Assembly: GCA_039030555.1 (NCBI GenBank)
Contig: JBCCDY010000012.1
Span: 1-64,000, forward strand
From: JBCCDY01 sp039030555
Lineage (GTDB): Bacteria; Bacteroidota; Bacteroidia; Cytophagales; Cyclobacteriaceae
Length of the DNA stretch: 64,000 nucleotides
Direction of reading: 5' to 3'
The translations under genes were made by a program, and so were the position numbers. Under the pieces are notes generated by a model. That model had not been told where the DNA came from. It did no database searches and saw nothing but the letters and a program-made list of their open reading frames with translations. This document shows positions 29,227-37,748 of this stretch, piece after piece (the stretch's first letter is position 1; the number at the start of each line of letters is the position of its first letter).

Positions 29227-31433
29227 TTATTTATATTTTCCGGTTCAATCTGATTAAGTATTGCCCCGGTAAGTTTACCATCAAGTGAGTTGAGATACTT
29301 TATTGACTCTTTATCTTGCTGTTTTATCTTAGAGTCAGCCGAGAAAATGGGAATGATTTTATCCACATATTTGACCATTTCCTTCGTATCCGAATATTCG
29401 TTAAGAGCGGGGCCTTCTAATAAAATATAATCAAAGTATTCCTTTAATTTTTCTATTAGAACCTCAAAATTTCTTTCTTGGAAAATCTCTTCAGGAGATT
29501 CATAACCTCCAGCATTCCCAATTATGTAAATATTATTATACTCTGTTTGAGATACTAAGCCCTTCATTGACTCAGGAGTCTCTTTCCCGTTTTTATGCTT
29601 GGAAGACCATAACTGAACTTCAGTAGAATTTTTCGATTCAAGAAGCTTGACCTCTTTGCCTTTAGAAAGCCACTTTGTAAGGGTATTATTTTTAAAATTC
29701 GTATCAATAATTAGAATTTTCTTTTTCACAAGACTCATTACAAAAGCCAGTGCAAACACTACGAATGTTTTACCTTCATCATTTTTAAGACTAGTGATCA
29801 TAAATGTTCTTGCAGAAGTATTTTCCAATTCAAAGCGAATTTTTCTTAAAAAATGCTTGAAAGATTCAAGTACCGGATCTTCCTGCTTTTTTGAAAAAAG
29901 ACTAGAATAATTCAGGTTTTTAACATTAACCTTCATAATTGTACCCGCGAGTGGCAGGTTAACTATTCTATGAAACTGACTCTGAACTTTAATACTATCG
30001 TCAAGTAGTTCTTTTGCTAGAATTAAAAATACGCCTAGACCGAATACAACAATACCTGATAAAGCTATAATGATCAGTCTCTTTGAAGACTCTGGATTTG
30101 CTGGTGGTGTTGCTAAATACACCTGCTTTATGGATTCGGTTGCTGCCTTAAGCTTATTTTGTGACTCATTATATCTTTTTTGAGCATTTAAATACTCATT
30201 TGTTGCTACCTCTACATCACGTTGCAGTTTAGTCAAAACAGCTTCTTTAGAGGCAAACCCAGATAGAGAGGTTCTTAAATTATATAATTTAGAGTCTACT
30301 TGCCCAAGCCTAGACTCCTGAACAGCAATCTCAATCTCCGTATTTTGAATTTCCTGATCTACGTCTTCATTTTCATCTGCTGCAGCCACATCTGGTGCGC
30401 TCTCGATTAAAGCTAATTGAAAATTAAGCTGGCTTCTTAAAAGATCAAGAGAATCTTTTAGCCCTAGGTCGGAGCTTCCGCCTGCCAGGTAGCGACTATT
30501 CAGATCGCTTATCTGTCTTCTTAAGGAAAGAATCTTTCTGTTAGAATCTACCTGAGAACCACCTGATCTTGAAGTATTAACGTTTCTCGATTTAAGATTA
30601 TCGAGTTTAAGCTTGAGACTATATAATGTGCTTTCTATTTCTGATTTTTGCGTTTCAAGTTCCGTAACTTGCCCTATTTGATTTTCACCTTGAGACTGGA
30701 AATTCAGAAAACTATTATTTGTTTTGAATGACTTTAGTGCTTCAGATTTTTCATCTAGTTCTTCCTTTTTTTGAATAACGAGTTTATCAAAAAAAGAGAC
30801 CGATTCACTTCCACTTTCAACTTTCGTTTGTGAATAGTATCGAAGAAATTCATCGCAAAAAGCATTAACAGCAAAAGCCGAGAGTTGCGGATCATTGGAC
30901 GTAAACGTCACTTCAACATAATCCGTATTTGCAACCCTTCTAACATTCAATCCCTCCTTAACAAAATTATAACCATAGCCGTATCCCTGGAGTACTTTTC
31001 TTAGTAAATCTGCATTTTCTTCCGTAGGGGTTAAAGGAGAAAAACTCTCAAGCTTACCTTTGAATAAATCTGATACCTTGACTAAATCAATCTCTTTCAA
31101 TTCATTGATATCATCTATTTCTAAGGATCTGAAACCTTCTGATTCAATGTCGTGAACAGCGAGTCTGTAGGATAAAAAGTTGTAAACAATACTTGATCTC
31201 ATTAAGATGAGGAGGTTATCGAACTTAAGTCCTGCCAATCTCGGATTAAAGCGCTCATTGGTTACATTAATCCCTTCCCCTGTCGTAAAGCCCGTAGATA
31301 TTCTCGATTCTGAAGTATACTTTACGGGTAGGTTTCTGGTCAAAAAAAACGCTAAGACTGTCGATACAACAGAAGTGACAATAATTAACCACTTCTTTCT
31401 CCACAATACTTGTAATAAATACAGTATATCCAT
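29223..31433 (-). CDS. Wzc-like polysaccharide co-polymerase with degenerate tyrosine-kinase domain
   Basis: 736 residues. An N-terminal Wzz domain with a membrane helix near 14-31 is followed by a long coiled coil (about 210-440), a second membrane helix near 460-485 preceded by an ATPPANPESSKR Pro-rich motif, and a C-terminal P-loop domain from about 540. BY-kinases normally have a Walker A of the form SxxPGEGKS/T; here it is SLKNDEGKT, keeping GK-T but losing the Pro and first Gly. The Walker A' (ILIIDTNFKNN) lacks the usual second Asp, and the Walker B region (DYILLEGPAL) is altered. There is no terminal tyrosine cluster. It likely controls chain length with little or no kinase activity. 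Confidence 0.88.
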   Translation of the reverse strand: MDILYLLQVLWRKKWLIIVTSVVSTVLAFFLTRNLPVKYTSESRISTGFTTGEGINVTNERFNPRLAGLKFDNLLILMRSSIVYNFLSYRLAVHDIESEGFRSLEIDDINELKEIDLVKVSDLFKGKLESFSPLTPTEENADLLRKVLQGYGYGYNFVKEGLNVRRVANTDYVEVTFTSNDPQLSAFAVNAFCDEFLRYYSQTKVESGSESVSFFDKLVIQKKEELDEKSEALKSFKTNNSFLNFQSQGENQIGQVTELETQKSEIESTLYSLKLKLDNLKSRNVNTSRSGGSQVDSNRKILSLRRQISDLNSRYLAGGSSDLGLKDSLDLLRSQLNFQLALIESAPDVAAADENEDVDQEIQNTEIEIAVQESRLGQVDSKLYNLRTSLSGFASKEAVLTKLQRDVEVATNEYLNAQKRYNESQNKLKAATESIKQVYLATPPANPESSKRLIIIALSGIVVFGLGVFLILAKELLDDSIKVQSQFHRIVNLPLAGTIMKVNVKNLNYSSLFSKKQEDPVLESFKHFLRKIRFELENTSARTFMITSLKNDEGKTFVVFALAFVMSLVKKKILIIDTNFKNNTLTKWLSKGKEVKLLESKNSTEVQLWSSKHKNGKETPESMKGLVSQTEYNNIYIIGNAGGYESPEEIFQERNFEVLIEKLKEYFDYILLEGPALNEYSDTKEMVKYVDKIIPIFSADSKIKQQDKESIKYLNSLDGKLTGAILNQIEPENINN

Positions 31434-31467
31434 GCTTTTAAGTAAAAATCTATGTTCTTCGCAGGTG

Positions 31468-31475
31468 CAAAGATA
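31468..31475 (-). promoter_or_regulatory. Bacteroidota -7 box (TATCTTTG) for the wzc-like gene
   Basis: Read on the minus strand, TATCTTTG matches the Bacteroidota -7 consensus TAnnTTTG exactly and lies 35 bases before the start of the Wzc-like gene. No good -33 TTG is seen at standard spacing. Confidence 0.5.
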
Positions 31476-31573
31476 TAGGCAATTTTAATTTTATGAGTTA
31501 ACCTACTCCATTATATTATGAATATGTAAAACGAATAGAGAAATATATCTGGTGTTTTACTTTTTGAGTTTAT

Positions 31574-31581
31574 TATTTTTG
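31574..31581 (+). promoter_or_regulatory. candidate Bacteroidota -7 box (TATTTTTG)
   Basis: TATTTTTG fits TAnnTTTG and lies 24 bases before the TTG start of the carbamoyltransferase gene. The divergent Wzc-like gene has its own box at 31468-31475, so the 171-base gap would hold two facing promoters. The -33 element is not convincing. Confidence 0.35.
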
Positions 31582-31604
31582 AGATAAATACTACTTACAA
31601 ACTA

Positions 31605-33473
31605 TTGAAAATTCTAGGGATTTCTGCCTTCTATCATGATTCTGCTGCCGCTTTAATTAGTGACAGCAAAATACTATCTGCTGCTCAGGAAGAAAGGTTC
31701 ACACGGAAAAAACATGACCCTTCGTTTCCTACAAATGCTGTAAGATTCTGTCTGGAATCCAATGGTGTAACTATTGATGAATTGGATGCTGTGGTGTTTT
31801 ATGATAAACCATTACTCAAGTTTGAAAGGCTAATAGAAACATACTATGCTTTTGCACCTAAAGGTATAAGTTCATTCATTACCTCAATACCAGTTTGGAT
31901 AAACGAGAAAATGTTTTTGAAGAAGGTGATTAGAGAATCTTTAAAGGAGATTCAACCATTTGACAAAAAACAATTAAAACTCCTTTTTCCGGAGCATCAT
32001 CTTTCGCATAGCGCAAGTGCTTTTTTTCCTAGTCCTTTTGAAAAAGCGGCCATTATAACCATAGATGGCGTTGGAGAATGGGCTACGGCTTCTATTTCGC
32101 TGGGTTATAAAAGTGAAATTAAGATACTTGAAGAAATGAGATTTCCTCACTCTTTAGGGCTTTTGTATTCAGCGTTTACTTATTATTTAGGTTTCAAAGT
32201 TAACTCTGGAGAATATAAGCTCATGGGACTTGCCCCTTACGGACGAAGTGAAAGTGAGGAGGTGAAAAAATATATTTCTTTGATAAAGGATAACCTGGTT
32301 GATATAAAAGCTGATGGATCAATTTATCTGAGACAGGAGTTTTTCAATTATGCTACTGGCCTACGAATGATCTATGAGAAAAAGTGGGAAAAGACATTGG
32401 GTTTAAAGAAACGTGATCCGGAATCAGAAATCGAACAGGATCATTGTGATATGGCGTTGGCCATTCAAATAGTTACGGAGGAAATAGTGCTAAAAATGGC
32501 CACACATGCAAAAAAGATCACCAAATGTGATAATCTATGTCTGGCTGGTGGTGTAGCACTTAACTGTGTAGCTAATGGAAAATTAATCAACTCAAATATT
32601 TTTGATAATGTTTACATACAGCCTGCCTCTGGAGATGCAGGAGGTGCATTAGGTGCGGCTCTCGCGGCTAATTATCTATATTTCAATAGAGAAAGAGAGG
32701 TTTTAGACAACCAGCCCTCTGATCAAATGAAAGGATCATATTTGGGTCCGGATTATACAGATAGAGACATTACTCTAATGTCTAAAAAGTATAAAGCTGA
32801 CTATACCTATTTTGATAATTTTGATGAATTGGCACATGAGGTTGCTAGTCTAATTAGTCAGAGTAAAGTTGTTGGATGGATGCAAGGTAAAATGGAGTTT
32901 GGTCCAAGGGCACTTGGCAACAGAAGTATTTTGGGAGACCCGAGAGACCCTGAAACTCAAAAGAAACTTAATCTAAAAATTAAATACAGAGAGTCTTTTC
33001 GTCCTTTTGCTCCTTCGGTGCTTGAAGAGGAAAAAGAAGAGTTCTTTGAAAACAATGCTTCATCACCTTATATGCTTGTTGTTCAACCTGTTAAGAAAGA
33101 AAGAAGAAAAGATTTAGTTGAAGGGTATTCAGAATTACCGTTAAAAGAGAAATTGTATCATTTAAGATCCGACGTCCCAGCTATCACACACATCGATTTC
33201 TCAGCAAGAATTCAGACCGTTAACAAGGAAACGAATTCCAGATATTGGAATCTGATTAATAACTTTAAAGAGTTAACCGGATATGGAATGCTTGTCAATA
33301 CAAGTTTCAATGTAAGAGGTGAACCTATTATATGTACGCCTGAAGATGCGTACAAATGCTTTATGAGAACAGAGATGGATTATCTTGTTATCGAAAATTA
33401 TTTATTCGAAAAAGAGAATCAGCCAAAGTGGTCTGAGATCAATAAATGGGAACAGGAATATACTTTAGATTAG
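31605..33473 (+). CDS. NodU/CmcH-type carbamoyltransferase
   Basis: 622 residues with a TTG start directly at the conserved N-terminus KILGISAFYHDSAAALI. Family motifs follow in order: AAQEERFTRKKHD, HHLSHSASAFFPSPF, ITIDGVGEWAT, GGVALNCVANGK, then WMQGKMEFGPRALGNRSI and the C-terminal YGMLVNTSFNVRGEPI. The enzyme makes carbamoyl-adenylate from carbamoyl phosphate and ATP and transfers the carbamoyl group to a sugar hydroxyl. Size is typical (about 600 residues). A DUF5989 and an SxtJ-like gene follow immediately, the usual escort of this enzyme. It most likely decorates the polysaccharide. Confidence 0.93.
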   Translation: MKILGISAFYHDSAAALISDSKILSAAQEERFTRKKHDPSFPTNAVRFCLESNGVTIDELDAVVFYDKPLLKFERLIETYYAFAPKGISSFITSIPVWINEKMFLKKVIRESLKEIQPFDKKQLKLLFPEHHLSHSASAFFPSPFEKAAIITIDGVGEWATASISLGYKSEIKILEEMRFPHSLGLLYSAFTYYLGFKVNSGEYKLMGLAPYGRSESEEVKKYISLIKDNLVDIKADGSIYLRQEFFNYATGLRMIYEKKWEKTLGLKKRDPESEIEQDHCDMALAIQIVTEEIVLKMATHAKKITKCDNLCLAGGVALNCVANGKLINSNIFDNVYIQPASGDAGGALGAALAANYLYFNREREVLDNQPSDQMKGSYLGPDYTDRDITLMSKKYKADYTYFDNFDELAHEVASLISQSKVVGWMQGKMEFGPRALGNRSILGDPRDPETQKKLNLKIKYRESFRPFAPSVLEEEKEEFFENNASSPYMLVVQPVKKERRKDLVEGYSELPLKEKLYHLRSDVPAITHIDFSARIQTVNKETNSRYWNLINNFKELTGYGMLVNTSFNVRGEPIICTPEDAYKCFMRTEMDYLVIENYLFEKENQPKWSEINKWEQEYTLD

Positions 33474-33478
33474 CTTAA

Positions 33479-33628
33479 ATGGAATTTTTAAAAGACTTGT
33501 TTCAATTTCTGAAGGAGCGGAAAAAATGGTGGATCACTCCTATCATTTTACTACTCTTAATACTTGGAATCATCATTGTTATAGGTGGTAATTCCGCTAT
33601 TGCACCTTTTATTTATACTTTGTTTTGA
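33479..33628 (+). CDS. DUF5989 family small membrane protein
   Basis: 49 residues: MEFLKDLFQFLKERKKWW, one Ile/Leu-rich membrane helix, and the conserved end APFIYTLF. This pattern (charged FLKERKK amphipathic start, single helix, APFIYTLF tail) is that of DUF5989 proteins that sit downstream of NodU-type carbamoyltransferases. It begins 5 bases after the carbamoyltransferase stop, and its own stop overlaps the next start (TTGA). The role is unknown; the constant neighbourhood suggests a membrane tether or partner of the carbamoyltransferase. Confidence 0.85.
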   Translation: MEFLKDLFQFLKERKKWWITPIILLLLILGIIIVIGGNSAIAPFIYTLF

Positions 33629-33984
33629 AACTGAACACGACTTATAAAAACATATTAGTAATCATTGCGGGATTACTAATCTTCTTCCAGATTTTCAAAC
33701 ATGAATACTTCTTCTATGCTGCTTTACTGATCTCACTTTTAAGTCTGATAAGTTCCAACCTTGCTAATCTAATTAATACAGGTTGGTTAAAACTAGCCTT
33801 AGCATTAGGATGGGTGAATTCCCGAATTCTCCTTTCCATTGTTTTTTATATTTTCCTAACTCCTATTGCTCTCATATCAAGGCTGTTTAATAGAGATATA
33901 CTGATGCTTAAAAAGAATCAAAATAGTCTTTATGTTAAAAGAGAGCATCAGTATAACAAAAGCGACCTTGAAAATATGTGGTGA
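33625..33984 (+). CDS. SxtJ family membrane protein
   Basis: 119 residues with a TTG start overlapping the stop of the DUF5989 gene. Two or three N-terminal helices are followed by the SxtJ core: WLKLALALGWVNSRILL, then FYIFLTPIALISRLF and NRDIL, and a short polar tail with YVKREHQY. SxtJ proteins are small membrane companions of carbamoyltransferases, named from the saxitoxin cluster. Function is not established. The stop overlaps the ATG of the UbiA gene by one base (TGATG), so five genes from 31605 to 35436 form one tight operon. Confidence 0.8.
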   Translation: MKLNTTYKNILVIIAGLLIFFQIFKHEYFFYAALLISLLSLISSNLANLINTGWLKLALALGWVNSRILLSIVFYIFLTPIALISRLFNRDILMLKKNQNSLYVKREHQYNKSDLENMW

Positions 33985-34844
33985 TGAAACCTTATATTAC
34001 TCTTTTAAGACCCAGGCATTGGATAAAAAATCTCTTCCTATTTATACCAATCTTCTTTGCTGGACATTTTTTTGATACAGAAAAAATAGTCGAGGTCCTT
34101 TTGGGCTTCGTTGCATTCTCTATCATCGCTAGCGGTGTTTATGTATTGAATGACGTAAAAGACTACAAAGAAGATAGACTGCATCAATTCAAGAAATTCA
34201 GGCCTATAGCATCGGGGGAGGTGAGTATTTCTAAGGCAGTAGTTCTATGTATTCTTTTATTTGTTACTGGGTCTTTTTTATCATATACGCTTGATTTTCA
34301 GTTTTTTATATTCATTGGTTTATATTTTGCAATAAACCTAACTTACAGTTTTGGGCTAAAAAATATACCAATCCTGGATTTGTTCTTCGTAGCATCCGGA
34401 TTCATTATTCGAGTGCTATCCGGTGGAGAATTAGCTAATGTTGAAATTTCACAATGGCTTATAATAATGGTTATGCTACTCTCCCTTTTTCTAGTTTTAG
34501 GAAAAAGAATGGATGACTTAGTACTCTCCGAGAACAAGCTGAATATAAGAAAGTCTTCGTCTAAGTATTCTATAGAATTCGTTCAGTCTTGTCTTACGAT
34601 GCTATCAGCAATAGCAGTAGTGGCATATCTTATGTATACGCTATCAGATGATGTAACTAATAGATTAGGAACAAATCATTTATATCTCACGAGTGCTTTT
34701 GTAATTGCAGGTGTTATGAGGTATTTACAAATCGCTATCGTTGAAAAAGATAGTGGCTCTCCTACTGACACACTATTTAAAGATAAATTTATTATAGTTA
34801 CACTTACCCTCTGGATCCTTTCATTTTTTCTGATCATTTATTAA
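33984..34844 (+). CDS. UbiA-family prenyltransferase, decaprenyl-phosphate phosphoribosyltransferase-like
   Basis: 286 residues, eight or nine membrane helices. The start TLLRPRHWIKNLFLF and the motif NDVKDYKEDRLHQFKKFRPI (prenyl-phosphate and metal-binding Asp-rich region), followed by ASGEV, match the DPPR synthase branch, which transfers phosphoribose from PRPP to decaprenyl phosphate. Quinone- and heme-type UbiA proteins lack this NDxxDxxxDxxHxxKxxRPIASG form. ATG 33984 is used; two GTG codons just before it are alternatives. A HAD phosphatase gene starts 2 bases after the stop and DprE1/DprE2-like genes lie 22 kb away in the locus, so a polyprenyl-phospho-pentose product is likely. Confidence 0.85.
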   Translation: MKPYITLLRPRHWIKNLFLFIPIFFAGHFFDTEKIVEVLLGFVAFSIIASGVYVLNDVKDYKEDRLHQFKKFRPIASGEVSISKAVVLCILLFVTGSFLSYTLDFQFFIFIGLYFAINLTYSFGLKNIPILDLFFVASGFIIRVLSGGELANVEISQWLIIMVMLLSLFLVLGKRMDDLVLSENKLNIRKSSSKYSIEFVQSCLTMLSAIAVVAYLMYTLSDDVTNRLGTNHLYLTSAFVIAGVMRYLQIAIVEKDSGSPTDTLFKDKFIIVTLTLWILSFFLIIY

Positions 34845-34845
34845 A

Positions 34846-35436
34846 ATGAGTCTTGCACTTTTTGATTTTGACGGGACAATAACGAATAAGGATAGTCTAT
34901 TTGGGTTTACTATTTTCTGTAAGGGAAAACTAGGTTTTTATCTAGGTCTTATCGTTTTATCACCAGTATTAGTTTTATTAAAAATGAAATTGGTATCGGC
35001 TAAAAAGGCTAAGGAAGCATTCTTTTCCTATTTTTTTAGAGGTACCGATATAAATGAATTTAAATCTATGTGTAGTGAGTTTTGTAAATCGGTTGTTCCC
35101 AGTATTATACGTTCAGATGCTCTTCAAAAAATAGAGTTTCATATTGAAAATGGTCATGAAGTCATTATTGTTACGGCTTCCTCCCCCTACTGGGTTTTGC
35201 CTTGGGCTTCTCAGTTTGGTATAAGTGTTATAGGAACCGAATTAGATAGTAATAAAGGTACGATCAGTGGGAAAATTAGAGGGAACAATTGCAATGGTAA
35301 AGAAAAACTAGAACGAATAAGAAAGCATGTTAAGCTTGAAGAGTATGAGAAGGTTTATGCTTATGGTGATACTGAGGGAGATAAGGAAATGCTCTCGATA
35401 GCTGACGAATCGTATCTTAAATTATTCATCGGTTAG
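34846..35436 (+). CDS. HAD-IB family phosphatase
   Basis: 196 residues. The HAD motifs are complete: motif I LFDFDGTIT near the N-terminus, motif II TASSPYW, a conserved Lys in the NGKEKLERI region and motif IV YGDTEGDKEML. It is a phosphoserine-phosphatase-like HAD-IB enzyme. Next to the DPPR-synthase-like UbiA gene it would be expected to remove the 5-phosphate of polyprenyl-phosphoryl-phosphoribose, the step between the UbiA and DprE1 reactions. This substrate is inferred from position only. Its 3' end overlaps the convergent PD40 gene by 15 bases. Confidence 0.85.
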   Translation: MSLALFDFDGTITNKDSLFGFTIFCKGKLGFYLGLIVLSPVLVLLKMKLVSAKKAKEAFFSYFFRGTDINEFKSMCSEFCKSVVPSIIRSDALQKIEFHIENGHEVIIVTASSPYWVLPWASQFGISVIGTELDSNKGTISGKIRGNNCNGKEKLERIRKHVKLEEYEKVYAYGDTEGDKEMLSIADESYLKLFIG

Positions 35437-36729
35437 TCTAAACAGATCAATTTTCAGCGTATTTACTTCTTCATCCTTAAGTACTCTTTTTTCTTTTTCG
35501 GCTACTATCTTTTTTATATCAATTCCACATTGAATAAATGAGTTTGCAACATTTAAAAGCCTCCAATTTGCAATAAGATCTAAATTAGGATCGCTAGAAT
35601 CAACATCTAAAAGTGCAATTATCTTAAGGTTAAGATCATCCTTATTACTAATTCTAGCACAAAGTAAATTAAGCTTGGCTTTATCTTCTTCATTCAGATC
35701 GTAAGAAAGTTCCTCAAATAAAATGGTTCGATTTTCAATACCTCCCACTATACCCGAAGCCTCTATTTCTGATAAAAAAGATCTTAGTTTTGTATCTCTT
35801 TGACTTTTCAGTAAAAGCTCCCTTAGCGTATTTAATGTATATAGTTTTTTTTGCCTTAAGATTTCTCCTTGATAAATATCCGAAAGCCCTCCCTCGCGAT
35901 TGCTAGATATAAAATAAAGGCTATCATATACCGAAAAGTAAGCGTCGAATTTCTGGGAATTTACTCTTGGTCCGAGATTATCAGGAGTTGACCAAACATC
36001 CCATACACCATACTTTCTTTCACTTACAAAAACATCTGCATCTCCATATCCGGTATGAGAATTACTTGAGAAATAGAGTCGTAAGCCATCTTCCGATAAA
36101 AAGGGTGATATCTCAAAACCTTCAGTATTAATTGTCGGTCCTAAATTTTTAGGAGCTTGCCATGCTCCATCTTTACCTTTTAACGAAACGTATAGATCTT
36201 CTTGTCCATAAGAATCTTTACCTCGCATAGATATCAGAAGTATAGAATAGTCTTGGTTCATATAAAACCCTACAAAATCATCCGTTTTTAATCCGGGTAT
36301 CGATATTTCCTCTGGCATAGTCCATTTTCCGTTATACATTTTCGAAAATGCTATACCTCCTTTCTTATTATAAGTATTAAGTAGATACAAAATTTCACCA
36401 TTTTCGTGAACTCCAATAATAGCGTTGTTATCATTAGTGTTGTAACCATTAAAGTCATTAGTTGGAAAAGCCCATTTCGTTGGCCCTTTTTTCGTTGCTA
36501 CCCAGATATCGCTTCCTGAGAATTTTCCTCCAATATTCTTACTACCAAATGTTTTTACATAAAACAGTTTGTCTCCACTTGGTGATAATAAAGGTGCGAT
36601 TTCTTCAGCCTCCGTATTTATTCCACTATCTAATTTTTGTGGTTCCGAGAATATTAGCGCCTGGCCAATTATTGACTTTACGTTTATAACTAAGAGCAAT
36701 AATAAGAGTGCAGTCCTAAACATAGTCAC
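35422..36729 (-). CDS. PD40 (WD40-like) beta-propeller protein with OmpA-like C-terminal region
   Basis: 435 residues. The signal peptide (about 1-22) ends near IIGQA. Repeated propeller motifs follow: APLLSPSGDKLFYV, SGSDIWVATK, ISPFLSEDGLRLYFSS, TGYGDADVFVS, and SLYFISSNREGGLSDIY. The last third contains ILFEELSYDLNEEDKAKL and a segment resembling a worn OmpA domain, but key peptidoglycan-binding residues are not clear. The layout recalls PorE-type T9SS proteins, which combine a PD40 propeller with an OmpA domain. The start overlaps the stop of the PorP gene by 4 bases. It is the last gene of the giant adhesin operon. Confidence 0.8.
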   Translation of the reverse strand: MTMFRTALLLLLLVINVKSIIGQALIFSEPQKLDSGINTEAEEIAPLLSPSGDKLFYVKTFGSKNIGGKFSGSDIWVATKKGPTKWAFPTNDFNGYNTNDNNAIIGVHENGEILYLLNTYNKKGGIAFSKMYNGKWTMPEEISIPGLKTDDFVGFYMNQDYSILLISMRGKDSYGQEDLYVSLKGKDGAWQAPKNLGPTINTEGFEISPFLSEDGLRLYFSSNSHTGYGDADVFVSERKYGVWDVWSTPDNLGPRVNSQKFDAYFSVYDSLYFISSNREGGLSDIYQGEILRQKKLYTLNTLRELLLKSQRDTKLRSFLSEIEASGIVGGIENRTILFEELSYDLNEEDKAKLNLLCARISNKDDLNLKIIALLDVDSSDPNLDLIANWRLLNVANSFIQCGIDIKKIVAEKEKRVLKDEEVNTLKIDLFRLTDE

Positions 36730-37748
36730 CAGAATCTAGTCGAGCGTGAATACTTATTAAATAATATGAAACTGGCTAAAACCTCATGATTACCGGTATT
36801 GAAATTTCTTAAATCAGAGGTGAATTGATCATAAGCATAATTGATGCTAAATCTCCCTTTCCCAGAAAACCCAATTAAAAAGGAGGTTTTAATATCGTAT
36901 TCATAGGATGCTCCAATATAAAAAGTCTCTTTATAACGAAGTCTCATTCCAACATTCCAATCCACATCCGAAAGTTCACTATAGCCAAACCTGGCATTTG
37001 GAAACAATTCGAAATTCTGATTTAACCTGAAATTATTACCTAATATCATACTGAATCTTCTGAAGACATCATTTTCTAGTAACTCATCTCCGGAAATCTG
37101 TTCTGTAACTAACCGATCTGTTGAAACACCTAAATAGAAACTTTTAGAATGAATAGATGCTCCAAAATTAATATCAATGGAATTCTGTCTACCTGAATTT
37201 GCGTTCATGAGCTCCTGGAAAAACTGATCATTAACTTCGTCTCTAACTTCGAAATCACTAAAATCAATTTCCTGATTATTCAATGCAACAGAAGTTCCAA
37301 AGGAGAAATTCAGCCTTTTAGATATAGGAATATGGTAAGCATGATTAAGCGTTATATTGATTGATCTGAAAGGCCCTATCTCTTCCAGACTTATGGAACC
37401 TCCGAGACCGTGCTTTCTTCTTATCTTTTTGTTAGTTGATAATTCGTCATACAAACTAGGATCGCTCACTCTTAAAGAGTTCTTCTTAAATGAATCAGGT
37501 GCATCGCCCCCTAATTCACCGAACACACTTACAAAAATGACCCTGTTGTCACCTCCGAAATTATTCCATTGCTGTCGAAAGCCCAGTGTTGAATAAAGAG
37601 CTTCTTCTACTCCGGTAAATGCAGCGTTCTCTACGGGAAGATTAGTGAAAAATTGAGTAAATGAATTGGTCTGAGCATAAGAAGAGGTACAGTAGAAGCT
37701 TCCAAATACTAACAAGAGCAGATAATATGTTTTTATAGCCTTAATCAC
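36726..37748 (-). CDS. PorP/SprF family T9SS outer-membrane protein
   Basis: 340 residues. The signal peptide ends near SSYAQ; the start NSFTQFFTNLPVENAAFTG and the GFRQQWNNFGG motif match the PorP/SprF barrel start, followed by alternating amphipathic strands to the C-terminus, which ends with the aromatic SRSTRFW. There is no extra domain, unlike the PorP-like protein at 1234. It overlaps the giant adhesin gene by 4 bases upstream and the PD40 gene by 4 bases downstream, so all three are coupled. It is expected to be the dedicated outer-membrane partner for secretion or tethering of the giant type B cargo. Confidence 0.88.
   Translation of the reverse strand: MIKAIKTYYLLLLVFGSFYCTSSYAQTNSFTQFFTNLPVENAAFTGVEEALYSTLGFRQQWNNFGGDNRVIFVSVFGELGGDAPDSFKKNSLRVSDPSLYDELSTNKKIRRKHGLGGSISLEEIGPFRSINITLNHAYHIPISKRLNFSFGTSVALNNQEIDFSDFEVRDEVNDQFFQELMNANSGRQNSIDINFGASIHSKSFYLGVSTDRLVTEQISGDELLENDVFRRFSMILGNNFRLNQNFELFPNARFGYSELSDVDWNVGMRLRYKETFYIGASYEYDIKTSFLIGFSGKGRFSINYAYDQFTSDLRNFNTGNHEVLASFILFNKYSRSTRFW

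Noticed and set aside
31605..33473. Reading the carbamoyltransferase as an O-sialoglycoprotein endopeptidase (TsaD) homologue
   Set aside because: The HxxxH motif is shared by the superfamily, but the C-terminal NodU domain and the DUF5989/SxtJ neighbours fit a carbamoyltransferase.
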